The notes below the pieces were generated by a model. That model was not told the origin of the DNA. It did not search any database and saw nothing but the letters and a program-made list of their open reading frames with translations. The position numbers and the translations under genes are program-made. This document shows positions 42,546 to 52,078 of a DNA stretch of 64,000 bases, piece by piece. Every line of letters starts with the position of its first letter. The first letter of the stretch is position 1. This DNA comes from Leptospiraceae bacterium (GTDB lineage Bacteria > Spirochaetota > Leptospiria > Leptospirales > Leptospiraceae): assembly GCA_016711485.1 (NCBI GenBank), contig JADJSX010000023.1, positions 1,381,001-1,445,000 on the forward strand, given 5' to 3'.

Positions 42546-42860
42546 TTAGGGTCCGGAGACGCAGCGGACGTAGTATTGATTAGATTTGCCATTGCCTAAG
42601 GTAAAACCTCCATCACCGAAGCTAACGACGTAAGCATTTGTCGTAGTTAAAGTAGTAGAAGTCCAATATCTTGTATTAATCGTAGGCGTTATTTTCGTAT
42701 AATCTACGATACTTAATAATTCGTTTAAGTTAGGCAGCCACCAGCTTTTTGAACCAAATGATAGCGAATTGTTGTATACAATGCCATTTGTCCAAGTTTG
42801 AGCGATTATAGTTCCTGATGCACAATTTCCAATTCCACTTAAACCATAGATGATTAATTA
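42546..42860 (-). pseudogene. Lcl C-terminal (DUF1566) domain remnant
   Basis: On the minus strand about 100 codons read GIGNCASGTIIAQTWTNGIV, SWWLPNLNELLSIVDYTK, RYWTSTT and YYVRCVSGP, ending in a stop at 42546. This is the C-terminal DUF1566 domain; the signal peptide and first half are missing and no start codon is present. It sits between the toxin-antitoxin pair and the TonB receptor promoter. Confidence 0.75.
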
Positions 42861-42918
42861 AAAAAAAATCTTGCACGTTTTTTATGCTAGTGCAATTATT
42901 ACTGATTATCGAGGTAAT

Positions 42919-45770
42919 ATGCTAAAGCTAATATTGTTTTTTTTTTAATTCTTACATCTACTTTACTTACGCAAGAAACAATTGATGAACAATCTCAAAA
43001 AAAGAAAATCTTAGTTTCGAAATTTGATTCTGTTGATAGTCCAATTCCTGCTATAGAATTAAAAATTTCTGAAAAGATTTTGTCCTCTCTTCAGAAATCA
43101 AATTTGCAAATTTCCCAAGCAACTGCAAGTAGTCTAGACACTAGATTAAGTGAGGCTAAGGACAGAAATTTTTCTTACTTAGTCGAAGGATTTTATAAGA
43201 AGAATCAAAGTTCCGGAAATTTAAATCTTTATTTGCAAATTTATGATCCAAACACTGGGTATATTATAGATGCGTACAATGTAACCGATGAACTTATTGA
43301 CCAAGAAAATTTAGTTTTAGATCCTATTGAAGTGAAAGAAGAGGACGATAAACGCATTGATCGTCTTGTAAAAAAATTAGAAACAATGGTAACACTAAAT
43401 AAAAAGAAAAAAGAGAATCGCGAAAATATAAATGATTATATTGTAAATTCTTCGATCTCTCAGAATAGAAATTTTAGGATTCAAACTGACAATAAAAGCA
43501 ATGAAGATGCCAGTGCAGTTTTTGATCTTTTACAAAACCAAGTTACTACATCCGCTACAAAGATAGCCAGAGCGACAAATGAAGTCCCTAATTTAGTTAA
43601 CGTAATTTCCCAAAATGAAATAAAACAATATGGTCGAATCAGTATCAATGATATTATGTACCAGCTACCGGGATTTGCCGCTAGTCAAGATTATGAGCGC
43701 AGAACAGTATCCTCGCGCGGGATGTTTGAAAGCTGGAATAGTGCCCATTATATGATGTTAATGGACGGGGTAACGCATAACGACAATCAGTATGGCTCAG
43801 CCTATACTTGGGAAATAACTCCTTTAAATATAATTAAATCGCTAGAAATTGTAAGAGGGCCAGGTTCTGCACTCTATGGATCGAATGCAACTTTCGGAGT
43901 AATCAATATTAATACTTTTTCCGGTGGTGATTTAAAAGGAAGTTATACAACTAGAATGAGAACGGGGGATAGTGGAACTACTATTTTAGATTTTATTACT
44001 GGCGATAAAAAGGAAAAATTTTCTTATGTGCTTTCTTATAATAAATACAAAACTTCCGGAAATAATTATATGAGCTATGATAACTCAGGGCGCACAAATC
44101 CTTTTACAGGTACATTGCAACAATTTAAGACTAATGATGAGCGTAATAATGATTATCTCTTTACAAAAATAGAAGGAGAAGGGGCTTTAAAAGGATTAAG
44201 CTTACAATATCATAAGCAAGCTTGGAATTTTCAAACTGGACATGGGTGGCTTTTTAGAATCCCTGATATTAAAGAATCAATGAGTCATGAAAGGCATCTG
44301 ACTACTATAAAATATACAAGTAATATTACAGATAAATTAGTGCAAGAATACGTTATTCGCTATCAATTGCATTCTATCAATTGGAATATGAGACTCGCTG
44401 AGAGTAACGCATACGACGGATATTACCCAGCCGGAGTAAGTGAGTATTTAAAAACAAGCACACAGGATTGGTTTGGTCGGGTTCAGTATACTTATAATTT
44501 CGCTAGTAATGGGGCGAGTATTCTGGGTGGAGTAGAATCAGACTATTTTTTGTATAAAGGGGATGCTGAGCATTATTCGAATGCAAAACTTTCTGACGTT
44601 GCTGGTGGTGCTCCTCCAACCGCAAGTGGTGGACCGGAAAAGTTGGGTCAATGGATGCAATGGATTGGGGGTAAACCAGTTCGAAAAATTGGAACTTTTT
44701 TTCAATTAGTTTCTGGAAAGTTAATCAATAAAAAAGTAGAATTTACTTTTGGCATTAGAAATGATAATACGCTTTTGCAATTTAAAGCGGTAGATGGAAA
44801 AGTGTATCCATTAGCCACTTCAGATGCATTTAATCCTGCCAATGATCCATTTTTACGTGACGAAAACAATGCACAATTAAACTTAATGGGTTATCATCCA
44901 GCGGAAAAACGAACTTTGAGTTCTACAAATCCAAGATTAGGAGCAGTCTTTTTTCCATTAAAAAACTTAACTTTAAAGACTATGGCAGGAACTGCGTTTA
45001 GAGAGCCCACAAATTCAGATTTATTTGGTTATAACACATGGACACTAACGTCTGATCCAAGAAAAATGAAACCGGAAAAAATTCAAACATACGAAGGTGC
45101 ATTTGATTGGCACGCGACAAAGAATTTAAATCTCAAAGGAAATTATTTTTACACAAAATTTGAAAATCAAATTGCATACTCCTCAACCGGCATTATCGTA
45201 GTGGCTAATCTATATAACCTTACAACGAAGGGATGGGAATTTGAATTGCTGTATGTTTTTGGGAAAAATATTTCAGGGTTTGCGAATTATTCTTATAACC
45301 AGCGTGTGCAAGAGAAAATTCAAGATAGAAGTATTTCAACCAATCAAAATCAAACTACATGGACACCTAGTCAAACCTACAACTTTGGATTTAATTTAAA
45401 TTTGGATAAGTTTTTAGCTTCTATAACCATTCAACACCAAGGCAAAGTATTAAGAAGAAAATGGAGTGATTTCACTCCAATTGATACGAACTATGGATAT
45501 CCGACAACTGGTGATCCTGTATTTGGTCGAGATCCAACTATCACCCAGCCAACTCTTACGAGTAATTACCTTTACAGACCGAACACAGTTCCAGCCTGGA
45601 CAAATGTTAATTTGCGCTTCATGTACAAATACGAAGAAAATATACAATTTGGTTTTACTATTTTAAATGCGGCTAATACGCATCAGGCTTTAATAAAGAG
45701 TAATAATTATGCTTTCGATTATTTACGTGAAGGCAGGCGGTATTTGTTTGAGGCAAACTTAACCTTTTAA
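42919..45770 (+). CDS. TonB-dependent outer membrane receptor, out of frame at a T10 tract
   Basis: The true start is ATG 42919 with GAGG five bases upstream. The first codons (MLKLILFFF) run into ten T and stop; one more T would continue as LILTSTLLTQETIDEQ and on into the long frame, giving 950 residues with a signal peptide. The product has an N-terminal domain (to ~190), a TonB plug (VISQNEIKQYGRISINDIMY, RGPGSALYGSNATFGVINI) and a beta barrel ending in LFEANLTF with terminal Phe. It imports an iron complex, vitamin or other ligand; the substrate is not evident. Confidence 0.88.
42937..42946 (+). repeat. T10 homopolymer in the TonB receptor signal peptide
   Basis: Ten T follow ATATTG within codons 6-10. 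With 11 T (or 8) the receptor frame is open; with 10 it stops at codon 10. This is the classical layout of a slipped-strand phase-variable locus. Confidence 0.7.
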
Positions 45771-45843
45771 TCTTTAACTTTCTTAGGAACGCTTTGTTTT
45801 TTTAAAGAGTTTTCGTTAATTGAAATTAATACTTTTTATTATA

Positions 45844-45898
45844 TACCACTTCTCCTAAATAAGTTCCGTTATTTTTCTAGAAAGGGGTATTCCCATTA
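45844..45898. mobile_element. MITE fragment (family A2), inverted
   Basis: TACCACTTCTCCTAAATAAG plus TTCCGTTATTTTTCTAGAAA and GGGGTATTCCCATT is the reverse complement of the right half of the elements nested in repeat R copies 3 and 4. The other half is missing. Confidence 0.6.
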
Positions 45899-46117
45899 TT
45901 TGTTTCCGTATTATTCCCTATAATGACAATACTTGTTGCTTCGGATTATTATAGATGGGTAAGTATTTCTGCTTGCATGGGTCTTGTTAGTATTTTGTAT
46001 TTAATTTCTACCGATTTGCTTACTATTTTTCATAAACAATTAAAATTACTTGCTTTATTTTCATTGTTACTTCCATTTGGCGGTGCACAATTTGATTGGC
46101 CGTTTCCTATGCAATAA
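45899..46117 (+). pseudogene. Remnant of a membrane protein
   Basis: The frame TTVSVLFP-like start then MTILVASDYYRWVSISACMG, LVSILYLIS and LLALFSLLLPFGGAQFDWPF looks like the last two or three helices of a polytopic protein. It abuts the MITE fragment at 45898 and has no ribosome site. The family is not recognised. Confidence 0.35.
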
Positions 46118-46155
46118 TTTATATTGGCTAAATTTTTAACTTGGTAATGATTGTA

Positions 46156-46200
46156 TTATTAACTCACCTTATGCAAGGTTTATTTTTAGCAATTCTAAAA
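46156..46200. repeat. Element B, left-end fragment
   Basis: TTATTAACTCACCTTATGCA followed by AGG and TAGCAATTCTAAAATCA matches the left end of element B and then fades into the end of the response regulator gene. Confidence 0.5.
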
Positions 46201-46935
46201 TCATTTTGAATAAAAAGCAATGATTCTGTTTATTTCTTCTATTTGGATTGGTTTTGTAAGAAAATCATTCATTCCTGCTTCTTTACATTTTTCTTTATCT
46301 TTTTCATTGTTGTTTCCAGTGAGTGCAATGATTGGGACTTCGTGATTTAATACACTCGAGGACGATTCCCGAATGACTTTGGTTGTTTCATATCCATTTA
46401 AAACTGGCATTTCCATATCCATAAAGACTAGTTTAAAATTTTCCTGAGAAAGTAATTCTAATGCTCGTTTGCCGTTATCCGCAGTTTCTAAAGTAAACGC
46501 TGTTTTCTTGATTAACTTTTTAAACAGGATTTGGTTTACTTTATCATCTTCTACTAATAAAATTTTCTTTGGACTGCTTTCGGAATTATCATATTTACTT
46601 AGAATTAATTTTAGTTGTTCGACTTTGATATCATTCGGTAAGACTTCAACTTGAGAGATGTTTCGGCTTTGTAGTTTTTCGACGGTCTCTTTTCTACTAG
46701 AAAAAAGTAGAATTGGAATCTTACTATTTAGTTTACGAATTTCTTCTGCTAAATCAATACCATTAACTCCTTCCATTTCAACATTAAAAGCGACAGCATC
46801 ATAGAGATTTGTTTTTAACATTTCTAGAATTTCAGAAGGAGAATGAACTATATCAGATTCATGTTCTATGTTCGATAATGCAGAGACTAAGTATTTACGA
46901 AAGGCGTTGCTGTGAATATGTATTAAAATTTTCAT
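46201..46935 (-). CDS. Tandem receiver protein (one degenerate, one active receiver domain)
   Basis: A 244-residue protein with two receiver folds. The first (1-115) has Asn in place of the phosphoacceptor (DAVAFNVEMEG), so it should not be phosphorylated. The second (122-244) is complete: ILLVEDDKVNQ, MDMEMP with the Asp, TGN and LTKP. There is no output domain, so it acts through protein contacts. It follows the kinase gene by 14 nt. Confidence 0.88.
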   Translation of the reverse strand: MKILIHIHSNAFRKYLVSALSNIEHESDIVHSPSEILEMLKTNLYDAVAFNVEMEGVNGIDLAEEIRKLNSKIPILLFSSRKETVEKLQSRNISQVEVLPNDIKVEQLKLILSKYDNSESSPKKILLVEDDKVNQILFKKLIKKTAFTLETADNGKRALELLSQENFKLVFMDMEMPVLNGYETTKVIRESSSSVLNHEVPIIALTGNNNEKDKEKCKEAGMNDFLTKPIQIEEINRIIAFYSK

Positions 46936-46949
46936 ACGAAGGTATTAAT

Positions 46950-48149
46950 TTAATCCGGTAGCGGCAAAGTAAAAGTAAACTCACTTCCCTGCCCTTTTTC
47001 ACTTTTGGCAAATATCTTTCCACCCTGTATTTCTACAAACTCCTTGCAAAGGATGAGTCCCAGTCCCGTTCCAGTTTCCTTATTTGTGCCTAGATTGCTT
47101 GATTTAGAATCTATTGAAAAAATTTTGTCGAGATTTCTTTTATCAATTCCAATTCCATTGTCTTTGATTGAAATTTCTAAAAAAATATTTATGCGGTTTG
47201 TGGAAATGCTAATCCTTCCATTTGGATGCGTGAATTTAATTGCATTGGTTAATAGATTTCGAATCACAGTGCAACTAAGTGCTTCATCCGCAAATACTGT
47301 ATCTTCATCCGAGGCATGAATATCTATGGATATATTTTTATTAAATGCATTTCCGTTTATAACATTCATGCACTGAGAAATAAGTCGATTCATAGATAAA
47401 AGATTCGGGTGAAATTCTATTTCTCCTGTTTGAGTTTTTGCCCAATGCATTAGATTTTCTAATAAATCAAAACCAGATTGGGAAGATGTGCGGATAATTT
47501 CTATATATTGCAAAATATTAGAATTAAATTGGTCGGTTTCTTTTATTCTTGATTCAATGACTTCTGCAAGTCGAACAATTCCTATGAACGGATTACGCAA
47601 ATCATGCGCTATTATACTAAAAAATTTATCCTTTGTTTTGTTGAGAGTTTCCAATTTTTCCAAATTTATTTTTTGTTCTTGTTCAATTTTTTTGATGGAA
47701 GTAATATCCATCATTATACTTAGATTAAAATTTGGTTTAATACGAATAGCTTGGTATTGAACAACTTTTGGAATTCCATCTTTTGAAACAAAATCAAATT
47801 CCCCGATCTCTTCGCCCTTTATCATATATTCCGCATAACGCTCACTTGCACTGGGATGAGATATTGTAATTAAATGCCCGACATTCATTTTTTGTAATTC
47901 TTCTACTGAATAGCCGAACAGTTTTGCCGAAGCTTCATTGGCGGCTATATAATTGCCCTGATCATCAGCGATTAGCATAGATGATAAACTTTTTTCTAAG
48001 ATAACTTTAAATTTTTCTTCGCTTTCTTTTATTTGACTTGCGGCTAATTGGCTTTTATCTTCAAAGGAAGATCTAAGTAAATAGTTCTCTTGCTGTAAGG
48101 ATTGAATTTCTTTTATTAGGTCTTCTTTTGATTTATTTATGTAGTCCAC
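46950..48149 (-). CDS. PAS-domain sensor histidine kinase
   Basis: A 399-residue soluble kinase. A coiled coil (1-45), a PAS domain (about 45-160, ILEKSLSSMLIADDQGNYIA), a HisKA domain with the phosphoacceptor in FSIIAHDLRNPF (about residue 185), and an ATPase domain with NLLTNAIKFTHPNG, DNGIGID and GTGLGLILCKEF. It lies upstream of the tandem receiver gene and probably phosphorylates its second domain. Confidence 0.9.
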   Translation of the reverse strand: MDYINKSKEDLIKEIQSLQQENYLLRSSFEDKSQLAASQIKESEEKFKVILEKSLSSMLIADDQGNYIAANEASAKLFGYSVEELQKMNVGHLITISHPSASERYAEYMIKGEEIGEFDFVSKDGIPKVVQYQAIRIKPNFNLSIMMDITSIKKIEQEQKINLEKLETLNKTKDKFFSIIAHDLRNPFIGIVRLAEVIESRIKETDQFNSNILQYIEIIRTSSQSGFDLLENLMHWAKTQTGEIEFHPNLLSMNRLISQCMNVINGNAFNKNISIDIHASDEDTVFADEALSCTVIRNLLTNAIKFTHPNGRISISTNRINIFLEISIKDNGIGIDKRNLDKIFSIDSKSSNLGTNKETGTGLGLILCKEFVEIQGGKIFAKSEKGQGSEFTFTLPLPD

Positions 48150-48487
48150 ATCTATATCCTAATGATTATTCTATAAGGATTCATTTTCGAAAGATACAAT
48201 TTACAGAGCGCAATTCTTGATTTAAAAAAGTGCCATAACTTTTGGCGCTTGATGTAAGTGTATATTTTGGGGAAAGGGTTATTTTCGTCAAGGGAATTTC
48301 ATTTTAAATAGAAGCGTAAAACGTATAATTGGTATAAGTTGATTGATTGCAGATAATGAAAGGTAACTGCAATTGTAACTTGATCCATTGGGAATTACAT
48401 TTAAAATAGAAATTAATTTGAAATTTAACTTGAAGAATGGCTCTAGGATAGAAAACAAGAAGAGAAAACATATTGATGGAATCGTAT
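48150..48487. other. Intergenic region, no gene seen
   Basis: AT-rich sequence with a GTGCCATAACTTTTGGCGC hairpin at about 48225-48243 that weakly resembles the right end of MITE-A. I see no frame with a start and ribosome site. Confidence 0.4.
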
Positions 48488-48596
48488 TTATTATCTCACC
48501 TTACGCAAAATTGGTAATTTATGGATAGAAGGAAAATCTTGAGAATATTAGAAAATGCTAATGAATTAATAGCGATAGCGTAAGGTGAGTTATTAA
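48488..48596. repeat. Element B, short copy 4 (109 bp)
   Basis: The ends are TTATTATCTCACCTTACGCA and GCGTAAGGTGAGTTATTAA. The interior (GAATATTAGAAAATGCTAAT) matches other copies in inverted orientation. The GCACCTAGCGG segment is deleted. Confidence 0.75.
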
Positions 48597-48675
48597 ATTG
48601 GTATTACTTTCGATTAATAGATTTATTATTTCGAAAAGTAATACCCGAAAATTTTATAAATTAATCTGAGAAATA

Positions 48676-49188
48676 TCAATCTATCTTCGAGTAACAGTTA
48701 TATAAACCAATTAGAGCTTGATCAATACTATCTACGGAACTGGTAGGCTCTTTGTAACTCGTTGTAAAAATTCCATTGATTTGTGGAGAAATACAGTATG
48801 CCTTTGCATTTTCTTCGGTATCAGTTGGCTTTGAAAACACTGCCGTGACAGCTTGATTGATCTCCTTCGATACATAGCGGCAAACACCGATTAAGTTCTG
48901 CTGAGAACAACGAGATTTAACCTTTTCATAGCCCACATTACAAAGTCCATCATATTTGCCTGTTGAAAATATCTCATAACAGGAAATCTCATAGGCTCCA
49001 GTCGTTGAACAAGAATACTGAAATGAGTAAGTCCCCTTTGGCAGAATTCCCGATTGAGCTGTAGCAAGAATTGCAAAATCTGATAAACACTTTTTTGTAT
49101 CTTTGTCTCGCTTATCTTTTTTTTCTGAAGAACATTGTATCAAAAAACCTGCGAATAATAATATGATAATTAAATTTAATTTTTTCAT
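48676..49188 (-). CDS. Lipoprotein of unknown function, coupled to the porin gene
   Basis: A 170-residue lipoprotein with lipobox FLIQC at Cys19 and a charged linker (SSEKKDKRDKDTKK). The mature part has about ten cysteines and no recognised domain. Its ATG overlaps the porin stop (TAATG), so both proteins are made from one message in related amounts. It may be a partner of the porin. Confidence 0.7.
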   Translation of the reverse strand: MKKLNLIIILLFAGFLIQCSSEKKDKRDKDTKKCLSDFAILATAQSGILPKGTYSFQYSCSTTGAYEISCYEIFSTGKYDGLCNVGYEKVKSRCSQQNLIGVCRYVSKEINQAVTAVFSKPTDTEENAKAYCISPQINGIFTTSYKEPTSSVDSIDQALIGLYNCYSKID

Positions 49189-50591
49189 TAGTAAAATACC
49201 TGCATTTGAAATCTTAATTGGTGATCACCATCTGCAACCGCTGGACTTCCTTTATAATTAAAATAATCCATTTGCAATTTCAAATTGTGACTCAAGAAAT
49301 AATGTGATAGCGCAATACCTTTTTCAGAAGAGCGAACTAGATTTGGATCAGTCTGACCAATAGGCTTATATTCTCCATATCGCATACTTACCTCCCAGTT
49401 GTTTTGAAACAAATAACCAAATTGAATAAACGCTCCTTCGGCTGCTCTCGAGTATTCTCTCTTTAAAGTCCCACTTATATTTTTTTCATCATAGGGGGAA
49501 TCTGCTTTTCTTTTTAATCCTTCTAAAGTAAAAGAAAATCCTAACCATTTTAAATATACTTCTGCGGTTGCATGAGCGTAATCGAATCTAGCAAATTCAT
49601 ATTGTGTTCCAAAAGTACTTAGAGAACGATTTGAGTTTTTATTGTAAGCGACTGCCCCACCAAATGCCACTTTCGGAGTTTTGTAACGATTAAAATCAAC
49701 TTCAGAAAGCCAATCATTGTTATCCCCACCTTTTGAAATTCCACCCCACGGAGAATAAATTAATCTAGCAACAGTTAAAACTCCAGGAGTATTATTCTCC
49801 GCTCTATTTCTTCCATTACCACCAAATACGCCAACAAAGTAAGCGAGTTTTCGATCCATTCCTAAAAAATCTTCGGAAAATAAAACGACACCAACGTCAC
49901 GATCCAAATTCAATTCACTTTGAACAATCGACCGATCTACCATTTGTAAGGCAGAAGAAGAATTCCATCGTTGCCTACTAAAGGGAATTTTCATTTGACC
50001 AAAGATTATTTTTGCATCACGATGTTTATTGTAAGTAATACTTGCATCTCTTAGGGGAAGTCTTCTATCTGATTCGTTATCTCGATCAGCTAAACCAATT
50101 TGAAAATAATACTTCCAATCATCTCCAAACAATTTTCCACCCATTTGAATCCTAGATCTTCTAACCATAAATTTTGTAGTATTTGTGGACGGATCTATAT
50201 TCATAGATTGTTCTGCACGAGCTTGTATTCTTAATCTAAGATCAATGCTATGCAGCTTATCAGCAGTTTCAAATTTAAACCCCTTGCCCGGCCCAGATTC
50301 AACTTTCACAGATTCTGATTTTTTTTCGGGAGCTACTTCTGTTTTAGCTTTTTCCTCAGGAGGCTTTTCTATACTTGTTTTTTCTTCAGAAGTTTTTTCT
50401 ACTTTAGGCTTTTCTTCAGCCGGCTTTTCCAATTTAGGTTTATCTTCTTTTTCTATCACTGAGTTTGTAACAGGTTCTTTTTTTTCCTCTTGCACACTTT
50501 GAGAATAAAGAAGTCCTGAACTCAAAGTCAGACCGAGAATAAAAAATATCACTCGATATCCACAGACTATTCTACGATTCAGAATTAGCAT
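49188..50591 (-). CDS. Phosphate-selective porin O/P family outer membrane porin
   Basis: From ATG 50591 (AGGATAG seven bases before) the product is 467 residues: signal peptide (VIFFILGLTLSSGLLYSQ), a ~75-residue Lys/Glu/Pro-rich repeat region (EEKPKVEKTSEEK-type units), then an OprP/OprO-like barrel (GFKFETADKLHSIDLRLRIQ at its start, RRSRIQMGGKLFGDDWKYYF, final LRFQMQVFY). Porins of this family take up phosphate or other anions. A longer frame to 50666 lacks a better ribosome site. A tract of TTACA motifs lies upstream. Confidence 0.88.
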   Translation of the reverse strand: MLILNRRIVCGYRVIFFILGLTLSSGLLYSQSVQEEKKEPVTNSVIEKEDKPKLEKPAEEKPKVEKTSEEKTSIEKPPEEKAKTEVAPEKKSESVKVESGPGKGFKFETADKLHSIDLRLRIQARAEQSMNIDPSTNTTKFMVRRSRIQMGGKLFGDDWKYYFQIGLADRDNESDRRLPLRDASITYNKHRDAKIIFGQMKIPFSRQRWNSSSALQMVDRSIVQSELNLDRDVGVVLFSEDFLGMDRKLAYFVGVFGGNGRNRAENNTPGVLTVARLIYSPWGGISKGGDNNDWLSEVDFNRYKTPKVAFGGAVAYNKNSNRSLSTFGTQYEFARFDYAHATAEVYLKWLGFSFTLEGLKRKADSPYDEKNISGTLKREYSRAAEGAFIQFGYLFQNNWEVSMRYGEYKPIGQTDPNLVRSSEKGIALSHYFLSHNLKLQMDYFNYKGSPAVADGDHQLRFQMQVFY

Positions 50592-50688
50592 TTTATCTAT
50601 CCTATCATTTCTAAAGTCCAGAGACTTACACGCTCTGGCTCTAGTCTTATTTATTAGAGGATGCAACCGAACTAAGATAAAAATCTAA

Positions 50689-50791
50689 TTACAAATGTTA
50701 CAATCTTCTTACAAAAAGAAGTAATATTACAAATGTTACAATTAGATTACAAATAAATTACACAGATATAAATAAAGTTACTCAGATTACA
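50689..50791 (-). promoter_or_regulatory. Array of nine TTACA motifs upstream of the porin (operator candidate)
   Basis: On the + strand TTAC(A/T) starts at 50689, 50698, 50709, 50727, 50736, 50747, 50758, 50778 and 50787. The steps are 9, 11, 18, 9, 11, 11, 20 and 9 bp, close to one or two helix turns. On the porin's strand the unit reads TGTAA. The layout resembles direct-repeat operators of the Pho type, but the regulator is not known. Confidence 0.6.
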
Positions 50792-51097
50792 TTATTATTT
50801 CTTAAAATAAAGAATAGAGTTCTAAATAAATCTCCAGTTGAAAACGAATGCGGAATCGCAATCCATTTTTCTGTAGCGGAAAATTTTATTTATCCCATAA
50901 AAACTAAAGCATCAGTCAATGGAAAAACATTTTACTCGGCTGAGGAAAGTTTTAGAAAATGCGGTCAATTTGAATGCGAAGGAAACGGAATTGTTTACTT
51001 CTGGATTGCAGAAGACTACCACCAAAATTATTTTCGAAACAATCCGCACAATTCCTACTGCAACTATGTGGTAAAACCAAAAGTCGAGAAATACTAA
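50750..51097 (+). pseudogene. Orphan reading frame without a start codon
   Basis: An uninterrupted frame of about 115 codons with coding character (ENECGIAIHFSVAENFIYPI, FYSAEESFRKCGQFECEGNG, IVYFWIAEDYHQNYFRNNPH) ends at TAA 51095-51097. It has no ATG, GTG or ribosome site and enters from the TTACA array. It is probably the 3' remnant of a cysteine-containing protein whose front was lost. The family is not recognised. Confidence 0.5.
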
Positions 51098-51186
51098 TAG
51101 CGTTAGCGAAATAAAGGCTCTTAGCATTTGTAGTTCTCGACCGACCCTGCTCGAACTGACAGGTAATTTTTCAACAACTCTAAAAA

Positions 51187-51325
51187 GTTTTTTCTTTGGC
51201 AAAAAAACATTTCCTTTTTTCTATCGGCTAATAGTAGAAACCATGCTCTACCTCAAAACTACCTACCCATCTGATCGGATAACGAAGTGTAAACGCTTTG
51301 CAGGGATTTTAGTTTTTAATTCTAT
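51187..51325 (+). repeat. 139-bp direct repeat, copy 1 (truncated signal-peptide region)
   Basis: It matches 51938-52078 (offset 751 bp), including TTTTTTCTTTGGCAAAAAAA, an ATG at 51243 and the codons for MLYLKTTYPSDRITKCKRFAGIL. The signal peptide is cut off where the ParE-type module begins, so no gene follows. Confidence 0.8.
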
Positions 51326-51623
51326 TTTTCCAGTAAGTCGGCTTTCTACTACAATGCATGATAGCTATTATCAAAATTATAGAATCGGATGCAGGATTTT
51401 TTTCTTCTATAGAATAAAGTATCCCGTAAGGAAAAATACTGAATAAACATCGCCTAACGTTTGATTTTAATACTGGGTATAATTTGGGTCTTTGTAAAAT
51501 TTTGTTTATTTTGTCTTCCATTTCATTAACGAATAAGTTTGCTAACTTTTTACTAATTTGTAAATGGTAGTCTATTGCGCTTTCATATTCCATTAGCGCA
51601 TCTGGGTGAAACTCGAACTTCAT
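51309..51623 (-). CDS. ParE/RelE-superfamily toxin
   Basis: A 104-residue toxin (MKFEFHPDALMEYESAIDYH, then LYPVLKSNVRRCLFSIFPYGI and YSIEE), typical of ParE/RelE family members. The antitoxin gene ends where it starts (51623). ParE types poison gyrase and RelE types cut mRNA; the sequence does not decide which. The module lies exactly between two 139-bp direct repeats. Confidence 0.88.
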   Translation of the reverse strand: MKFEFHPDALMEYESAIDYHLQISKKLANLFVNEMEDKINKILQRPKLYPVLKSNVRRCLFSIFPYGILYSIEEKNPASDSIILIIAIMHCSRKPTYWKNRIKN

Positions 51624-51850
51624 TATTTCAATTTTTTTCTAGCATGCCTTAATGCTTTTTTCCCTTCTATTCCTTTTACTTTTCCAGAAGCTAGCTCCGC
51701 ACTTCTTTTTTCAGCAATTCTTATCCAAGACTTATCAATCGTAGATAGTGTTTTCATATCAAGACTTTCAACTAACATTTCGGCTAATTTTGCCCGTTGT
51801 AATCCGTTTAAAGAAAGTGCTTGCCTTGATATTTGTTTTAACGTTTCCAT
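51623..51850 (-). CDS. Addiction-module antitoxin (RelB/ParD-like, TIGR02574 type)
   Basis: A 75-residue antitoxin from ATG 51850 (METLKQISRQALSLNGLQRA then KLAEMLVESLD). The LSxxERxxLAexLlxSL-like pattern marks the putative addiction module component family. Its last base overlaps the toxin start. An ATG three codons earlier (51859) is also possible. Confidence 0.85.
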   Translation of the reverse strand: METLKQISRQALSLNGLQRAKLAEMLVESLDMKTLSTIDKSWIRIAEKRSAELASGKVKGIEGKKALRHARKKLK

Positions 51851-51937
51851 AGCCTTCAATTATATTATTCGATGTTTTTTTGTAAACCAAAAGGGAATCT
51901 CAAAAATAAAAAATGCAGCAATATTCAATTTTCCCTA

Positions 51938-52078
51938 GTTTTTTCTTTGACAAAAAAACATTTTCTTTTTTCTATTGGCAAATAGGAGAAACCATGCTCT
52001 ACCTCAATACTACCTACCCATGCGATCGGATAACGAAGTGTAAACCCTTTTTAGGGATTTTAGTTTTTGCGACTATTT
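51938..52078 (+). repeat. 139-bp direct repeat, copy 2 (start of the ankyrin lipoprotein)
   Basis: The second copy of the repeat carries AGGAGAAACC and the ATG at 51994 of the ankyrin gene. It is about 85% identical to copy 1. Confidence 0.8.

Noticed and set aside
48225..48262. A further MITE-A copy
   Set aside because: Only ACTTTTGGCG and a few bases match the right end; no left end or TA duplication is seen.
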